From a virus, in IMG/VR virus record IMGVR_UViG_3300027779_000091, positions 1 through 33,563 of that record: a stretch of DNA of 33,563 bases, one strand, 5' to 3'. The notes beneath the pieces were generated by a model that did not search any database, was not told the DNA's origin, and was given only the letters and a program-made list of their open reading frames with translations. A program made the translations under genes and the position numbers. Position 1 is the stretch's first letter. Every line of letters starts with the position of its first letter. Below, piece after piece: positions 24,452 to 30,244 of this stretch.

Positions 24452-24612
24452 TTGATGTTGAAAAAAGAGTCTTTGATTTTTGTAAGATACAAATACAGAT
24501 TCTGACAGAGCGTGAAAAAACGATCAGAAAGGAGCTTATGGACTGCAAAATTCAACAAGAGTTTATGATGTCATTGATTGGTGATCTTTCCTCGGAGAAA
24601 AAAAGTGAATGA
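24448..24612 (+). CDS. 54-residue helical protein
   Basis: ATG 24448 overlaps the previous stop as ATGA and follows GGGAGG. The 54 codons (starting MIDVEKRVFDFCKIQIQ) predict one long charged helix with Leu/Ile/Phe spacing, so a coiled coil is likely. The last codons hold GGAG, the ribosome site of the next gene, with an 8-nt overlap. Small, but the spacing on both sides supports it. Confidence 0.6.
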   Translation: MIDVEKRVFDFCKIQIQILTEREKTIRKELMDCKIQQEFMMSLIGDLSSEKKSE

Positions 24613-24868
24613 CCACTTAGTAAGGATCCCGGGACCATTTTTATCGGCCAGCATAAGCACAGAGAGGTTTGTTACCGGAATATATCAGTCTTACTTGTTA
24701 TCCCAATCTCTTGAGGCTTGTTTAGAATTTGATAGAAAAATCCAAGAAGCCATTGACAACGAATCAGATGCAGAATATATTGAAGACTTAATGAAGGAAT
24801 CGGATTATTACAATAGTATTCTGAGTATTGCACTGGCATCTGCGGGCCATGATGAAAGCCTACAATGA
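24605..24868 (+). CDS. Small hypothetical protein
   Basis: 87 residues from GTG 24605, chosen because GGAG (24594-24597) lies 7 nt upstream; a longer TTG frame from 24578 lies inside the previous gene. Contains VRIPGPFLSASISTERFVTG and then helices rich in Glu, Asp and Tyr. It ends with an ATGA overlap into the next gene. Not recognised. Confidence 0.6.
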   Translation: MNDHLVRIPGPFLSASISTERFVTGIYQSYLLSQSLEACLEFDRKIQEAIDNESDAEYIEDLMKESDYYNSILSIALASAGHDESLQ

Positions 24869-25128
24869 CAAAGATATATATATACTGCGTTTTTGAGCAA
24901 AATGAAAATCTTTATGGAGTTTACTCTTCTATTAAATCGGCACACAAGGACGCTATGAAAATTTGCAACAAAGACGGTAAAGGTGTCTATGTAATTTACG
25001 ACGAAAAGAGTATGCAACCTAACCTGACCTTTGTGAGAAATATCTTCAAAGGTGAAATTGATCTAAAAGTAAACTATTACTCAAACAAATCAATGGTCAC
25101 CATTCTAAAAACCAAGCTGAGAGACTAA
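24865..25128 (+). CDS. Small hypothetical protein, possible relative of the 30241/30564 pair
   Basis: 87 residues, ATGA start. The opening KIYIYCVFEQNENLYGVYSS followed by a helix IKSAHKDAMKI has the same order (strand, tyrosine/asparagine turn, strand, helix) as the starts of the products at 30241 and 30564, so a shared fold is possible. The rest is strand-rich. Function unknown. Confidence 0.55.
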   Translation: MTKIYIYCVFEQNENLYGVYSSIKSAHKDAMKICNKDGKGVYVIYDEKSMQPNLTFVRNIFKGEIDLKVNYYSNKSMVTILKTKLRD

Positions 25129-25467
25129 GTGGAAAAAGTATATTTGATTTATGGAGTCACAGACTGCCCTTCTTGTCTGCTTGCTCAGGCAACCCTAATG
25201 GATTTAGGAGAAGAATATGTTTTTATACAAACAGATTTTTCCAAATCATACATGAAAGCTATCAAGGAAGATTATAGGTGGACCACCTTCCCCATCATAG
25301 TAAGTGTGTCTGATGAAGAAGAAGCCCTAATAGGTGGTTTTGATGAGCTACTACTAACACTGAAGCAAGAAGCCACAGTATGCAACTGTATTAAGTGTAC
25401 GTCTGCACGTAACAAAGCCTTTGAGGACGCTAAAGAATTTACCGCGCCAGACAAGCCCGGAGAATGA
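25129..25467 (+). CDS. Glutaredoxin-like protein with extra C-terminal cysteines
   Basis: 112 residues from GTG 25129, immediately after the previous stop. Glutaredoxin order: VYLIYGVTDCPSCLLAQ with redox Cys13-Pro-Ser-Cys16, TTFPIIVSV with cis-Pro55, and IGGFDELL as the glutathione-side GG-x-D. A tail CNCIKC (residues about 94-99) adds three cysteines not usual in glutaredoxins. It would reduce disulfides or ribonucleotide reductase with glutathione or thioredoxin reductase. With the thioredoxin-like protein at 8701, the window codes for two redox proteins. Confidence 0.8.
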   Translation: MEKVYLIYGVTDCPSCLLAQATLMDLGEEYVFIQTDFSKSYMKAIKEDYRWTTFPIIVSVSDEEEALIGGFDELLLTLKQEATVCNCIKCTSARNKAFEDAKEFTAPDKPGE

Positions 25468-25491
25468 AGAATAAAACTTTATAAGTAATAC

Positions 25492-25749
25492 TTGATTGGG
25501 TATCATACTTACTTTGTGGAAGTTACACGTGGATCTTTAGTAAAGTGGGTTACATCTCACGAATCTTATCAGTCAAATGGTGACATTTTAGTCGGGCTGG
25601 ACCCTATATATAAATACGGTGTTGTTATGAAGATTTCCAATAAAGATCCAGATTACTTGGCGGTTGTTTGCTGCGATGACGGCAGATGGCATATTGTTAA
25701 TGTTCACCATGATGATATTCAAATAATAAGCGAGGCAAAAAATGACTAA
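25492..25749 (+). CDS. SH3-like (GDLV family) protein
   Basis: Up to 85 residues. TTG 25492 is the longest start; GTG 25516 gives V-E-V-T-R-G-S-L-V-K-W, which lines up with M-K-V-G-D-L-V-R-W of the family and may be the true start; neither has a strong ribosome site. The family strands YGVVMKIS, VVCCDDGRWHIV and the end IQIISEA are clear. The last codons carry GAGG, the ribosome site of the next gene. Confidence 0.6.
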   Translation: MIGYHTYFVEVTRGSLVKWVTSHESYQSNGDILVGLDPIYKYGVVMKISNKDPDYLAVVCCDDGRWHIVNVHHDDIQIISEAKND

Positions 25750-26044
25750 AATCCTTTCCCCCGGCGAAAAACTGCCAAAACAAATTGCGTTAAACTCTTT
25801 AGCTCTAAAGGTAGAGGAATACTTTGGTGGGCGCTTTGAGGCGCGCGCAGTTTCTGACGACGGCGGTGCTGTCATAGAAATTCAAGTAGAAGTACCGGTA
25901 CCTTCTTTGGGATTAGTTGAGCAGGTTCCCGATTTTCCTCTTGATGATGTGGTTCCGGTATGGGCTGGCTGGCGTGTGGTGGTACTAAAGGTTCCCCCCT
26001 CCTACATCGACACTGTAACCAACGCCGCCGAGTATGAAGATTAA
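25742..26044 (+). CDS. Small hypothetical protein
   Basis: 100 residues, ATG 25742 with GAGG 6-10 nt upstream and 8-nt overlap. Strand-rich sequence: EYFGGRFEARAVSDDGGAVIEIQVEVPVP, later VPVWAGWRVVVLKVP. The centre is rich in Val and Pro and suggests a beta sandwich or ferredoxin-like unit. Not recognised. It ends 10 nt before the next promoter. Confidence 0.6.
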   Translation: MTKILSPGEKLPKQIALNSLALKVEEYFGGRFEARAVSDDGGAVIEIQVEVPVPSLGLVEQVPDFPLDDVVPVWAGWRVVVLKVPPSYIDTVTNAAEYED

Positions 26045-26054
26045 TAACACTTGC

Positions 26055-26097
26055 TTGACAAATAATCCTTGCTTTATCCTCCGCGATGGTATATATT
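26055..26097 (+). promoter_or_regulatory. Promoter with doubled -35-like box
   Basis: TTGACA 26055-26060 and TTGCTT 26069-26074 lie 14 bp apart. TGG followed by TATATATT (26090-26097) gives the -10; TATATT at 26092 is 17 nt after TTGCTT. The leader leads to TGAGGT and ATG 26116. Confidence 0.55.
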
Positions 26098-26115
26098 ATT
26101 AAGGTGAGGTAAGAT

Positions 26116-26763
26116 ATGCAGGCATTTGAAATTGAAATGATTAAAGAATCTTTGTCGCTGCCTGTGTGCGGTGGTTGGGATCGCGGATTCCTTGAGTCAA
26201 TTCTTGAGCAAATTGAGAGAAACAGAAATTTGTCTTCTAAGCAATTGAATTTGCTCGCCCAGGTTTTAGAGCGCAATTCGCCATTTGCACAGAAAGAGCA
26301 TGAGGCATGGGAGCAAGTGTACGAAGACGCGCACAGTGAAGAAGCAAACCTGCTTGCAAACTACTATCAAACAACGGGATACTTTTCAAGCCTTACCCGA
26401 GACATTTTGTCAGGCAAGGCCCCGGAGCGCGCAGCGTATTTGAAAATGAGAGACAATAAGTATGCCAAAAAAGTTATTAGCGTTAGCAAGGCACCCGCTA
26501 AATACAGCAGTGGTGATTATATCCTGCCTCGCAAATCCTTTACACAATCAAAAGCCATCTTCGATTCAAAGACAAAGCATGATATTCCATGGCCCAAATC
26601 TAACGAGACTATAAATAAATTTGTGGCCCGTGGTGCTTTCATCATCGAATCTACCGACTTGATCGTGTCCGCAGCCGTAGGAGCAAAAACGTATAAGATT
26701 CTACCCATCGGCGCAACTATGCCGTTTATTGTTGAGGAACGATATATTAAAATAAAAAGGTAA
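26116..26763 (+). CDS. 215-residue hypothetical phage protein
   Basis: ATG 26116 with TGAGGT 6 nt upstream and its own promoter. N-terminal part: GFLESILEQIERN, LSSKQLNLLAQVLERN, a helical unit with an L-S-x-K-Q turn that I have the impression recurs in phage proteins. The C-terminal part (residues about 125-215: KYSSGDYILPRKSF, GAFIIESTDLIVSAA, YKILPIGATMPFIVEE) is strand-rich and includes a G-D-Y-I turn similar to the GDLV start, so it may hold an SH3-like unit fused to a helical domain. Function unknown. Confidence 0.65.
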   Translation: MQAFEIEMIKESLSLPVCGGWDRGFLESILEQIERNRNLSSKQLNLLAQVLERNSPFAQKEHEAWEQVYEDAHSEEANLLANYYQTTGYFSSLTRDILSGKAPERAAYLKMRDNKYAKKVISVSKAPAKYSSGDYILPRKSFTQSKAIFDSKTKHDIPWPKSNETINKFVARGAFIIESTDLIVSAAVGAKTYKILPIGATMPFIVEERYIKIKR

Positions 26764-26785
26764 CACGCTCGCTGCTAATTAAATA

Positions 26786-27019
26786 GTGGAAGGTTTACAG
26801 CCATTATTTAATATCGGTGACTTTGTTGCGTGTGATTACGAGAACGTAATGTTGTTCAGTTATAACTATGAAGAAGAGCTGGAAGACATTTATTATTATG
26901 GGATTGTTGTTTATGTTGATAAGGGATACTTTGAATACATGGAAGAATATGTCTACGAAATCTTGTGTTTGGATGGGGTCAAAAGATATTTCATGGAGTC
27001 AGAATTAAAACGAATGTAG
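26786..27019 (+). CDS. SH3-like (GDLV family) protein, tyrosine-rich
   Basis: 77 residues from GTG 26786; no good ribosome site is visible. Family layout: FNIGDFVACDYENV, YYYGIVVYVDKG, YEILCLDGVKRYFMESELKR. It is unusually rich in Tyr and Glu (about a quarter of residues in the middle). It has no overlapping downstream gene and correspondingly lacks the EVISES tail. It ends 3 nt before the tRNA promoter. Confidence 0.6.
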   Translation: MEGLQPLFNIGDFVACDYENVMLFSYNYEEELEDIYYYGIVVYVDKGYFEYMEEYVYEILCLDGVKRYFMESELKRM

Positions 27020-27022
27020 CAC

Positions 27023-27051
27023 TTGACAGTCATGATTACGGGTGTTATACT
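27023..27051 (+). promoter_or_regulatory. Promoter of tRNA cluster 1
   Basis: TTGACA 27023-27028, 17-nt spacer ending TGT (extended -10), TATACT 27046-27051, followed by ATTAGAGTAAG. The first tRNA starts 14 nt after the -10. Confidence 0.8.
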
Positions 27052-27065
27052 ATTAGAGTAAGAGA

Positions 27066-27152
27066 GGCTGATTGGTGGAATTGGTATACACACGAGACTT
27101 AAAATCTCGCGCCCATTTGGGCTTGCGGGTTCGAGTCCCGCATCAGCTACCA
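27066..27152 (+). tRNA. tRNA-Leu (UAA)
   Basis: Class II tRNA of 87 nt. Acceptor GGCTGAT pairs with ATCAGCT (G1-U72 wobble), anticodon stem CGAGA/TCTCG encloses CTTAAAA with anticodon TAA, the long variable arm is GCCCATTTGGGC, and the T arm is GCGGG-TTCGAGT-CCCGC. CCA is encoded. Reads UUA and UUG, useful for an AT-rich phage. Confidence 0.95.
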
Positions 27153-27159
27153 TTTATAA

Positions 27160-27235
27160 GGGTGATTAGCTCAGTTGGTAGAGCATCGGACTTTTAATCC
27201 GCAGGTCGTGGGATCGTACCCCACATCACCCACCA
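27160..27235 (+). tRNA. tRNA-Lys (UUU) with swapped T-loop pair
   Basis: 76 nt, acceptor GGGTGAT/ATCACCC, D arm GCTCAGTTGGTAGAGC, anticodon loop CTTTTAA (TTT), encoded CCA. The T arm is GTGGG-ATCGTAC-CCCAC: position 54 is A and 58 is T, the reverse of the universal T54-A58. Otherwise a normal cloverleaf. Confidence 0.92.
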
Positions 27236-27241
27236 TTTTAC

Positions 27242-27318
27242 AGGCTCTTAGCTCAGTTGGTCAGAGCGTCCCGCTCATAACGGGGTGGTCCTCGGTTCAA
27301 GCCCGAGAGAGCCTACCA
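27242..27318 (+). tRNA. tRNA with CAU anticodon (Met or Ile2)
   Basis: 77 nt, acceptor AGGCTCT/AGAGCCT, anticodon loop CTCATAA, T arm CTCGG-TTCAAGC-CCGAG, encoded CCA. A CAU anticodon can be elongator Met or, with lysidine at C34, Ile for AUA. A1-U72 and the ends resemble bacterial tRNA-Ile (as in E. coli tRNA-Ile-GAU), which favours Ile2, but this is not decisive. It does not look like an initiator. Confidence 0.9.
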
Positions 27319-27337
27319 AACAAACAGGAAAAAGAAA

Positions 27338-27541
27338 ATGACATACACAGTTATTTATGAAGAAAAAGCCACCGGAAACATGGGGTCGCTTACATTTATA
27401 TCGACTCGGCATGATAAAAACTATGCATGGGTTGAGTTTAAGGAAACATATGCGACCGAGGGGCAAGTGCCGCTCATGATCATGCCGGGAAATCATATTG
27501 TATATTTTGCATCTGACATTTCTTTTACAAATGTCGCTTGA
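27338..27541 (+). CDS. Small hypothetical protein between tRNA clusters
   Basis: 67 residues; CAGGAAAAAG precedes ATG 27338, 20 nt after the tRNA. Strand-rich (YTVIYEEKATGNMGSLTFIS, WVEFKETY, VPLMIMPGNHIVYFASD). Not recognised. Its TGA stop (27539-27541) forms the centre of the -35 of the next promoter. Confidence 0.55.
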   Translation: MTYTVIYEEKATGNMGSLTFISTRHDKNYAWVEFKETYATEGQVPLMIMPGNHIVYFASDISFTNVA

Positions 27542-27566
27542 CTTTGGGTAGGATGAGTGTTATATT
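27538..27566 (+). promoter_or_regulatory. Promoter of tRNA cluster 2
   Basis: TTGACT 27538-27543, 17-nt spacer ending TGT (extended -10), TATATT 27561-27566, then ATTAGAGTAAC. The previous gene's stop lies within the -35. The tRNA starts 14 nt after the -10, as in cluster 1. Confidence 0.8.
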
Positions 27567-27579
27567 ATTAGAGTAACAT

Positions 27580-27656
27580 GCACCCTTAGCTCAGTTGGAT
27601 AGAGCATCGGCCTTCTAAGCCGAGGGCCGTTGGTTCAAGTCCAACAGGGTGTACCA
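27580..27656 (+). tRNA. tRNA-Arg (UCU)
   Basis: 77 nt, acceptor GCACCCT/AGGGTGT (G1-U72), anticodon stem CGGC/GCCG with loop CTTCTAA (TCT), T arm GTTGG-TTCAAGT-CCAAC, encoded CCA. Reads AGA and AGG, which are common in these phage genes. Confidence 0.95.
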
Positions 27657-27661
27657 CCTTT

Positions 27662-27737
27662 GCGGGTGTAGCTCAGTGGTAAGAGCAGTCGCCTTATATG
27701 CGATTGGTCGCAGGTTCAAATCCTGCCTCCCGTACCA
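27662..27737 (+). tRNA. tRNA-Ile (UAU)
   Basis: 76 nt, acceptor GCGGGTG against CTCCCGT (G1-U72 wobble and a T6-T67 mismatch), D arm GCTCAGTGGTAAGAGC, anticodon stem GTCGC/GCGAT with loop CTTATAT and anticodon TAT, T arm GCAGG-TTCAAAT-CCTGC, encoded CCA. TAT would read AUA directly, an unusual choice in bacteria. Confidence 0.88.
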
Positions 27738-27763
27738 AACATTAACAACAACCAAAGGAAAAA

Positions 27764-27943
27764 ATGTCATACCATGGCCGGCCCCCCGACTACATGAAAA
27801 CTGGAATAGGAGTAGTCAACCCTCTGATTAGGATAGAGGGCAAGTTAAAGAGAGTACAAGAAGTCTTGGACAACATTAGCGATTCATCTATTCTTACAGC
27901 AAACGATTTAAAAACCAAGATTGAAAAGGTATTAAAGGAGTAA
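27764..27943 (+). CDS. 59-residue hypothetical protein
   Basis: ATG 27764 has AAAGGAA upstream, 27 nt after the tRNA. The frame (starting MSYHGRPPDYMKTGIGVVNP) ends at TAA 27941-27943. The second half is a charged amphipathic helix (LIRIEGKLKRVQEVLDNI) and its last codons contain AAAGGAG for the next gene. Probably real by spacing; function unknown. Confidence 0.6.
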   Translation: MSYHGRPPDYMKTGIGVVNPLIRIEGKLKRVQEVLDNISDSSILTANDLKTKIEKVLKE

Positions 27944-27944
27944 C

Positions 27945-28079
27945 ATGATTGATCTTATAAAATATAGTCTCATTATTTTTGGGCTTTGGTCCGGCTTTAA
28001 CTGGATGGCAGATAATCCACGCAAAGTCAAGAAGACTAGAAACCGGATTCACAAGTCCGTCAAACAAGCGGTGAAGTAG
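27945..28079 (+). CDS. 44-residue single-pass membrane protein
   Basis: ATG 27945 lies 4 nt after AAAGGAG. One hydrophobic helix (IKYSLIIFGLWSGFNWMA) is followed by a very basic tail (RKVKKTRNRIHKSVKQAVK), so the tail should face the cytoplasm. Its TAG shares one base with the next GTG start. Tiny cationic membrane peptides in phages can affect the host membrane or superinfection, but no function is shown. Confidence 0.6.
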   Translation: MIDLIKYSLIIFGLWSGFNWMADNPRKVKKTRNRIHKSVKQAVK

Positions 28080-28315
28080 TGAACGCCTTAAAAGTATTCA
28101 TACTGATTGGTACCATTGACTCGCATGACGGGCAGTTTGCAACAGTAGAGTTGAACTTAAATCCAGCCACGAATGGCGGCGCCGCTTCGGCTGTTATGCC
28201 AGTGTCAGCGTTTCCGTGTGAGATTGAAGAAGGTTCGCGATTCTTTGTCGTGAAGCTGACCGAAGAACAGGAAGCAATAATAATCTGCGCAGCAAAAGTT
28301 AAAGCCCAACAATGA
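28079..28315 (+). CDS. Small hypothetical protein
   Basis: 78 residues from GTG 28079 (TAGTG overlap). Strand-rich start ALKVFILIGTIDSHDGQFATVE, an Ala/Gly-rich turn, PCEIEEGSRFFVVKLTEEQ, and a helix at the end. It overlaps the first gene of the GDLV array by ATGA. Not recognised. Confidence 0.6.
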   Translation: MNALKVFILIGTIDSHDGQFATVELNLNPATNGGAASAVMPVSAFPCEIEEGSRFFVVKLTEEQEAIIICAAKVKAQQ

Positions 28316-28530
28316 AGGTGGGTGATCTAGTTGCATATGTGGATTCTGATGAGAGGACCGGCATCATACTTGAGCTAAAAGAGCTACCAACCTGGATGAA
28401 GAAACTAAGTGATCACAACCAAAGTATTCCACGCCTATATCGCGGCGCCAAAATAATGTGGTCTGATGGAACTCTAACTGAAATAACTCACGAAAAAAAC
28501 ATTCGGGTTATTAGCAAACGAGAAGCCTGA
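28312..28530 (+). CDS. GDLV-array protein 1 (SH3-like)
   Basis: 72 residues, ATGA start. MKVGDLVAYVDSDERTGIIL is followed by a long loop (28 residues) and KIMWSDGTLTEI. The end is IRVISKREA, not EVISES, and the next gene does not overlap. It opens the array that continues to the window end. Confidence 0.7.
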   Translation: MKVGDLVAYVDSDERTGIILELKELPTWMKKLSDHNQSIPRLYRGAKIMWSDGTLTEITHEKNIRVISKREA

Positions 28531-28531
28531 A

Positions 28532-28539
28532 CTATTTAT
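28532..28539 (+). promoter_or_regulatory. CTATTTAT motif
   Basis: Fourth intergenic copy, 17 nt before ATG 28557 and just after the previous stop, in a gap of only 26 nt. Same position relative to a start as at 18468. Guess only. Confidence 0.25.
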
Positions 28540-28556
28540 GTCACAAGGATATAAAA

Positions 28557-28739
28557 ATGAACCCCGATGAAGAAAAGTTGATTGACAGGTGCATCGAATC
28601 GTATCATAATATGATTAAACACCACCGCCGTCAGATTATTGAGCTTTCACGGCGAAAGATAAAAGACGAACGGTGCATGGAATGTTTTGATTTTGAGGTT
28701 ATAAATGAAAGTGGGCGATCTAGTAAGAGTGAGGAATGA
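28557..28739 (+). CDS. 60-residue helical protein reading into the next gene
   Basis: ATG 28557 with CAAGGAT upstream. Residues 1-40 are a charged helical hairpin (EEKLIDRCIESYHNMIKHHR, then RQIIELSRRKI) with an ERCMECFD turn. It is not a GDLV protein, yet it ends FEVINESGRSSKSEE because the next gene's ribosome site and start are embedded in it. The family junction GGTGA is GGCGA here, so the stop is lost and translation runs 7 codons further, a 35-nt overlap. Confidence 0.6.
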   Translation: MNPDEEKLIDRCIESYHNMIKHHRRQIIELSRRKIKDERCMECFDFEVINESGRSSKSEE

Positions 28740-28887
28740 TCCTGATACATGGCTGGGCCATGGCGTTGTTTTAGCCATGGCAAAGGATGAAAAGAGAGCG
28801 CATGTCCGATGGTTTGATGAGTGGATAGAACAACCGATTGACTGGAATACAACGTGGACACTGGAGGTTATAAGTGAAAGTAGGTGA
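28705..28887 (+). CDS. GDLV-array protein 2
   Basis: 60 residues, ATG start within the previous gene, GAGGT 5 nt upstream. MKVGDLVRVRNDP, GHGVVLAMAKDE, HVRWFDEWIEQP, then WTLEVISESR. Short loops make this close to the family minimum. Fourteen-nt overlap with the next copy. Confidence 0.75.
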   Translation: MKVGDLVRVRNDPDTWLGHGVVLAMAKDEKRAHVRWFDEWIEQPIDWNTTWTLEVISESR

Positions 28888-29068
28888 TTTAATATCGTTT
28901 AAGCCAATAGGCTTTGGTGACGATGACTGGTCGAACCCTGGGATCGTACTCCGAGAATGGGAACATCTTGATAAAAACAAGCAGCCTATATGGATTGTGT
29001 GGTGCGACGGGTATGAAGTTACTATGGACTTTATAAACTATGATGTCACACACTTGACAAGCTCTTGA
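28874..29068 (+). CDS. GDLV-array protein 3
   Basis: 64 residues, GTG start, GGAGGT upstream. MKVGDLISFKPIGFGDDDWS, PGIVLREWEH, WIVWCDGYEVTMDF. It is last in its group and ends THLTSS without the EVISES tail; its TGA (29066-29068) lies in the -35 region of the next promoter. Confidence 0.72.
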   Translation: MKVGDLISFKPIGFGDDDWSNPGIVLREWEHLDKNKQPIWIVWCDGYEVTMDFINYDVTHLTSS

Positions 29069-29097
29069 CTTGACATAGAGAGGGGGTGTGTTATATT
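29054..29097 (+). promoter_or_regulatory. Promoter with three TTGAC boxes, predicted leaderless start
   Basis: TTGACA 29054-29059, TTGACT 29065-29070, TTGACA 29070-29075, then 16 nt ending TGT, and TATATT 29092-29097. The ATG at 29104 is exactly 7 nt after the -10, the usual place of the first transcribed base. Confidence 0.75.
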
Positions 29098-29103
29098 ATA
29101 TGT

Positions 29104-29289
29104 ATGAAGATTGGTGATTTGATAAAACACAAGTATGGCTCTGATGCCGGGACAGGTATAGTCACACAGATTAGCCGGAACGGACCACCGGGCTTCCCGG
29201 TGTATGTGACCGCTATGTGGAGTGGCGATTGGCTCAATGGACGAAGCATAGAACAACAGTATTTGGAGGTGATCAGTGAAAGTGGGTGA
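29104..29289 (+). CDS. GDLV-array protein 4, probably leaderless
   Basis: 61 residues from ATG 29104; a longer frame from 29086 would start inside the promoter. MKIGDLIKHKYGSDAGTGIV, a Pro/Gly-rich turn, VYVTAMWSGDWL, then YLEVISESG. No ribosome site can exist between promoter and start. Overlaps the next copy by 14 nt. Confidence 0.75.
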   Translation: MKIGDLIKHKYGSDAGTGIVTQISRNGPPGFPVYVTAMWSGDWLNGRSIEQQYLEVISESG

Positions 29290-29473
29290 TTTGGTAAGAT
29301 GGGAAAATGTTATATATGACAGTATGGATCATCACCGAGAAGAACACGGGATTGTAGTGCAAATGTCTCGCACGGGACACGACACGGAATCAGCGCAGGT
29401 ATTATTTAATGATGGTGAGACTTGGTGGCTTGATTCTGAGAAGTTGGTGGTGGTAAGTGAAGCCGGGAGATAA
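29276..29473 (+). CDS. GDLV-array protein 5
   Basis: 65 residues, GTG start with TTGGAGGT 5 nt upstream. MKVGDLVRWENVIYDS, HGIVVQMSRTG, QVLFNDGETWWLDSEKL, then VVVSEAGR. The junction has diverged (AGTGAAGCC), moving the stop 3 nt downstream for a 17-nt overlap. Confidence 0.75.
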   Translation: MKVGDLVRWENVIYDSMDHHREEHGIVVQMSRTGHDTESAQVLFNDGETWWLDSEKLVVVSEAGR

Positions 29474-29636
29474 AGTTTCAATGCAGAATATGTGGAAGTA
29501 TGTGCATGCGGTTGGCGAGATCGAAAAGATAACCGCAGATGGATACGTAGTTGTCAAGTGGGGGGGTATTCCTGGTCACTGGCATTACACCGAAGAACAA
29601 TCAAAAAGATTGGAGATTATAAATGAAGATAGGTGA
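29457..29636 (+). CDS. GDLV-array protein 6
   Basis: 59 residues, GTG 29457. MKPGDKVSMQNMWKYVHAVG is a divergent start (P-G-D-K-V), followed by EIEKITADGYVVVKWGG, WHYTEEQSKR, and EIINEDR. The ribosome site is weak (no clear GAGG). Fills what would otherwise look like a gap between two array genes; stop TGA 29634-29636 overlaps the next ATG by 14 nt. Confidence 0.65.
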   Translation: MKPGDKVSMQNMWKYVHAVGEIEKITADGYVVVKWGGIPGHWHYTEEQSKRLEIINEDR

Positions 29637-29847
29637 CTTAGTTAAACTTTCGGCAGCTCACGGACCTTGCGACCGCGTTGGACTTATTGTTGAACTTATT
29701 GAAAAGAAGTGCTGGCGCACAGATGTTTTTGGAAGCAAGATAGATTGGAACGAGATCGATCCTGAACCGCATGCGGTTGTACTGATTAACGGCAAACATT
29801 CGGTTACACTTCCTGTCATAGATTTGCAGTCTATTGATGAAAAATAG
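29623..29847 (+). CDS. GDLV-array protein 7
   Basis: 74 residues, ATG with TTGGAGAT upstream. MKIGDLVKLSAAHGPCDRVG, LIVELIEKKCW, an acidic loop, PHAVVLINGKHSVTLPVI, end LQSIDEK. The end differs from EVISES because the next start is placed differently (11-nt overlap). Confidence 0.7.
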   Translation: MKIGDLVKLSAAHGPCDRVGLIVELIEKKCWRTDVFGSKIDWNEIDPEPHAVVLINGKHSVTLPVIDLQSIDEK

Positions 29848-30025
29848 TGATGACCCCGGCATCGGCGATCTTGTTGTTGCGTTCTACGATGAGGAACGCG
29901 ACATTTCTTGCGTTGGGTTGGTGACTGAGACTAAAGGAATCGAATGCAAGGTTCAGTGGTCATCAGAGAACAATCCGGTGGGGTGGTGGCAATACTCAAA
30001 GCTAAAAGTTGTCAGCACAGCTTGA
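29837..30025 (+). CDS. GDLV-array protein 8
   Basis: 62 residues from ATG 29837 (TTG 29834 adds one). The family start is displaced by nine residues: MKNSDDPGIGDLVVAFYDEE, then CVGLVTETKGIECKVQWSS, WWQYSKLKVVSTA. Last of its group; its TGA (30023-30025) forms the centre of a TTGACA. Confidence 0.7.
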   Translation: MKNSDDPGIGDLVVAFYDEERDISCVGLVTETKGIECKVQWSSENNPVGWWQYSKLKVVSTA

Positions 30026-30075
30026 CACCCTCTTGACAAGATTCCCCTTGCAATCACCACCACTCATGTTATAAT
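30022..30075 (+). promoter_or_regulatory. Promoter with three -35-like boxes
   Basis: TTGACA 30022-30027, TTGACA 30033-30038 and TTGCAA 30048-30053 (steps of 11 and 15 bp), then 16 nt ending TGT, and TATAAT 30070-30075. A leader with AAAGGAG follows to ATG 30098. TATAATATAGGTATAG matches the leaderless class except that the ATG is ATA. Confidence 0.75.
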
Positions 30076-30097
30076 ATAGGTATAGAAAGGAGAGAAA

Positions 30098-30244
30098 ATG
30101 ATTGAAGTTGGATCGTTAGTTAAGACATGGGATGAGCGCCTTTGGCTGGTTTTGGATATGATTGCCGACAGCGTGTTGGTTGTTAATCAGCAGACAAACT
30201 ATAAGTTGTGGGGTGAGAAGTCTGCGTTTGAGGTGGTAGCATGA
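30098..30244 (+). CDS. 48-residue GDLV-family protein
   Basis: AAAGGAGAG lies 5-9 nt before ATG 30098. MIEVGSLVKTWDERLWLVLD, then VLVVNQQTNYKLW, end FEVVA. It is the smallest family member, with two loops almost absent. TGA overlaps the next ATG as ATGA. A good promoter, ribosome site and spacing support it despite its size. Confidence 0.65.
   Translation: MIEVGSLVKTWDERLWLVLDMIADSVLVVNQQTNYKLWGEKSAFEVVA

Noticed and set aside
27649-27831. 60-codon + strand frame starting within tRNA-Arg
   Set aside because: Most of it is a translation of two tRNA genes; the real gene here starts at 27764 in another frame.
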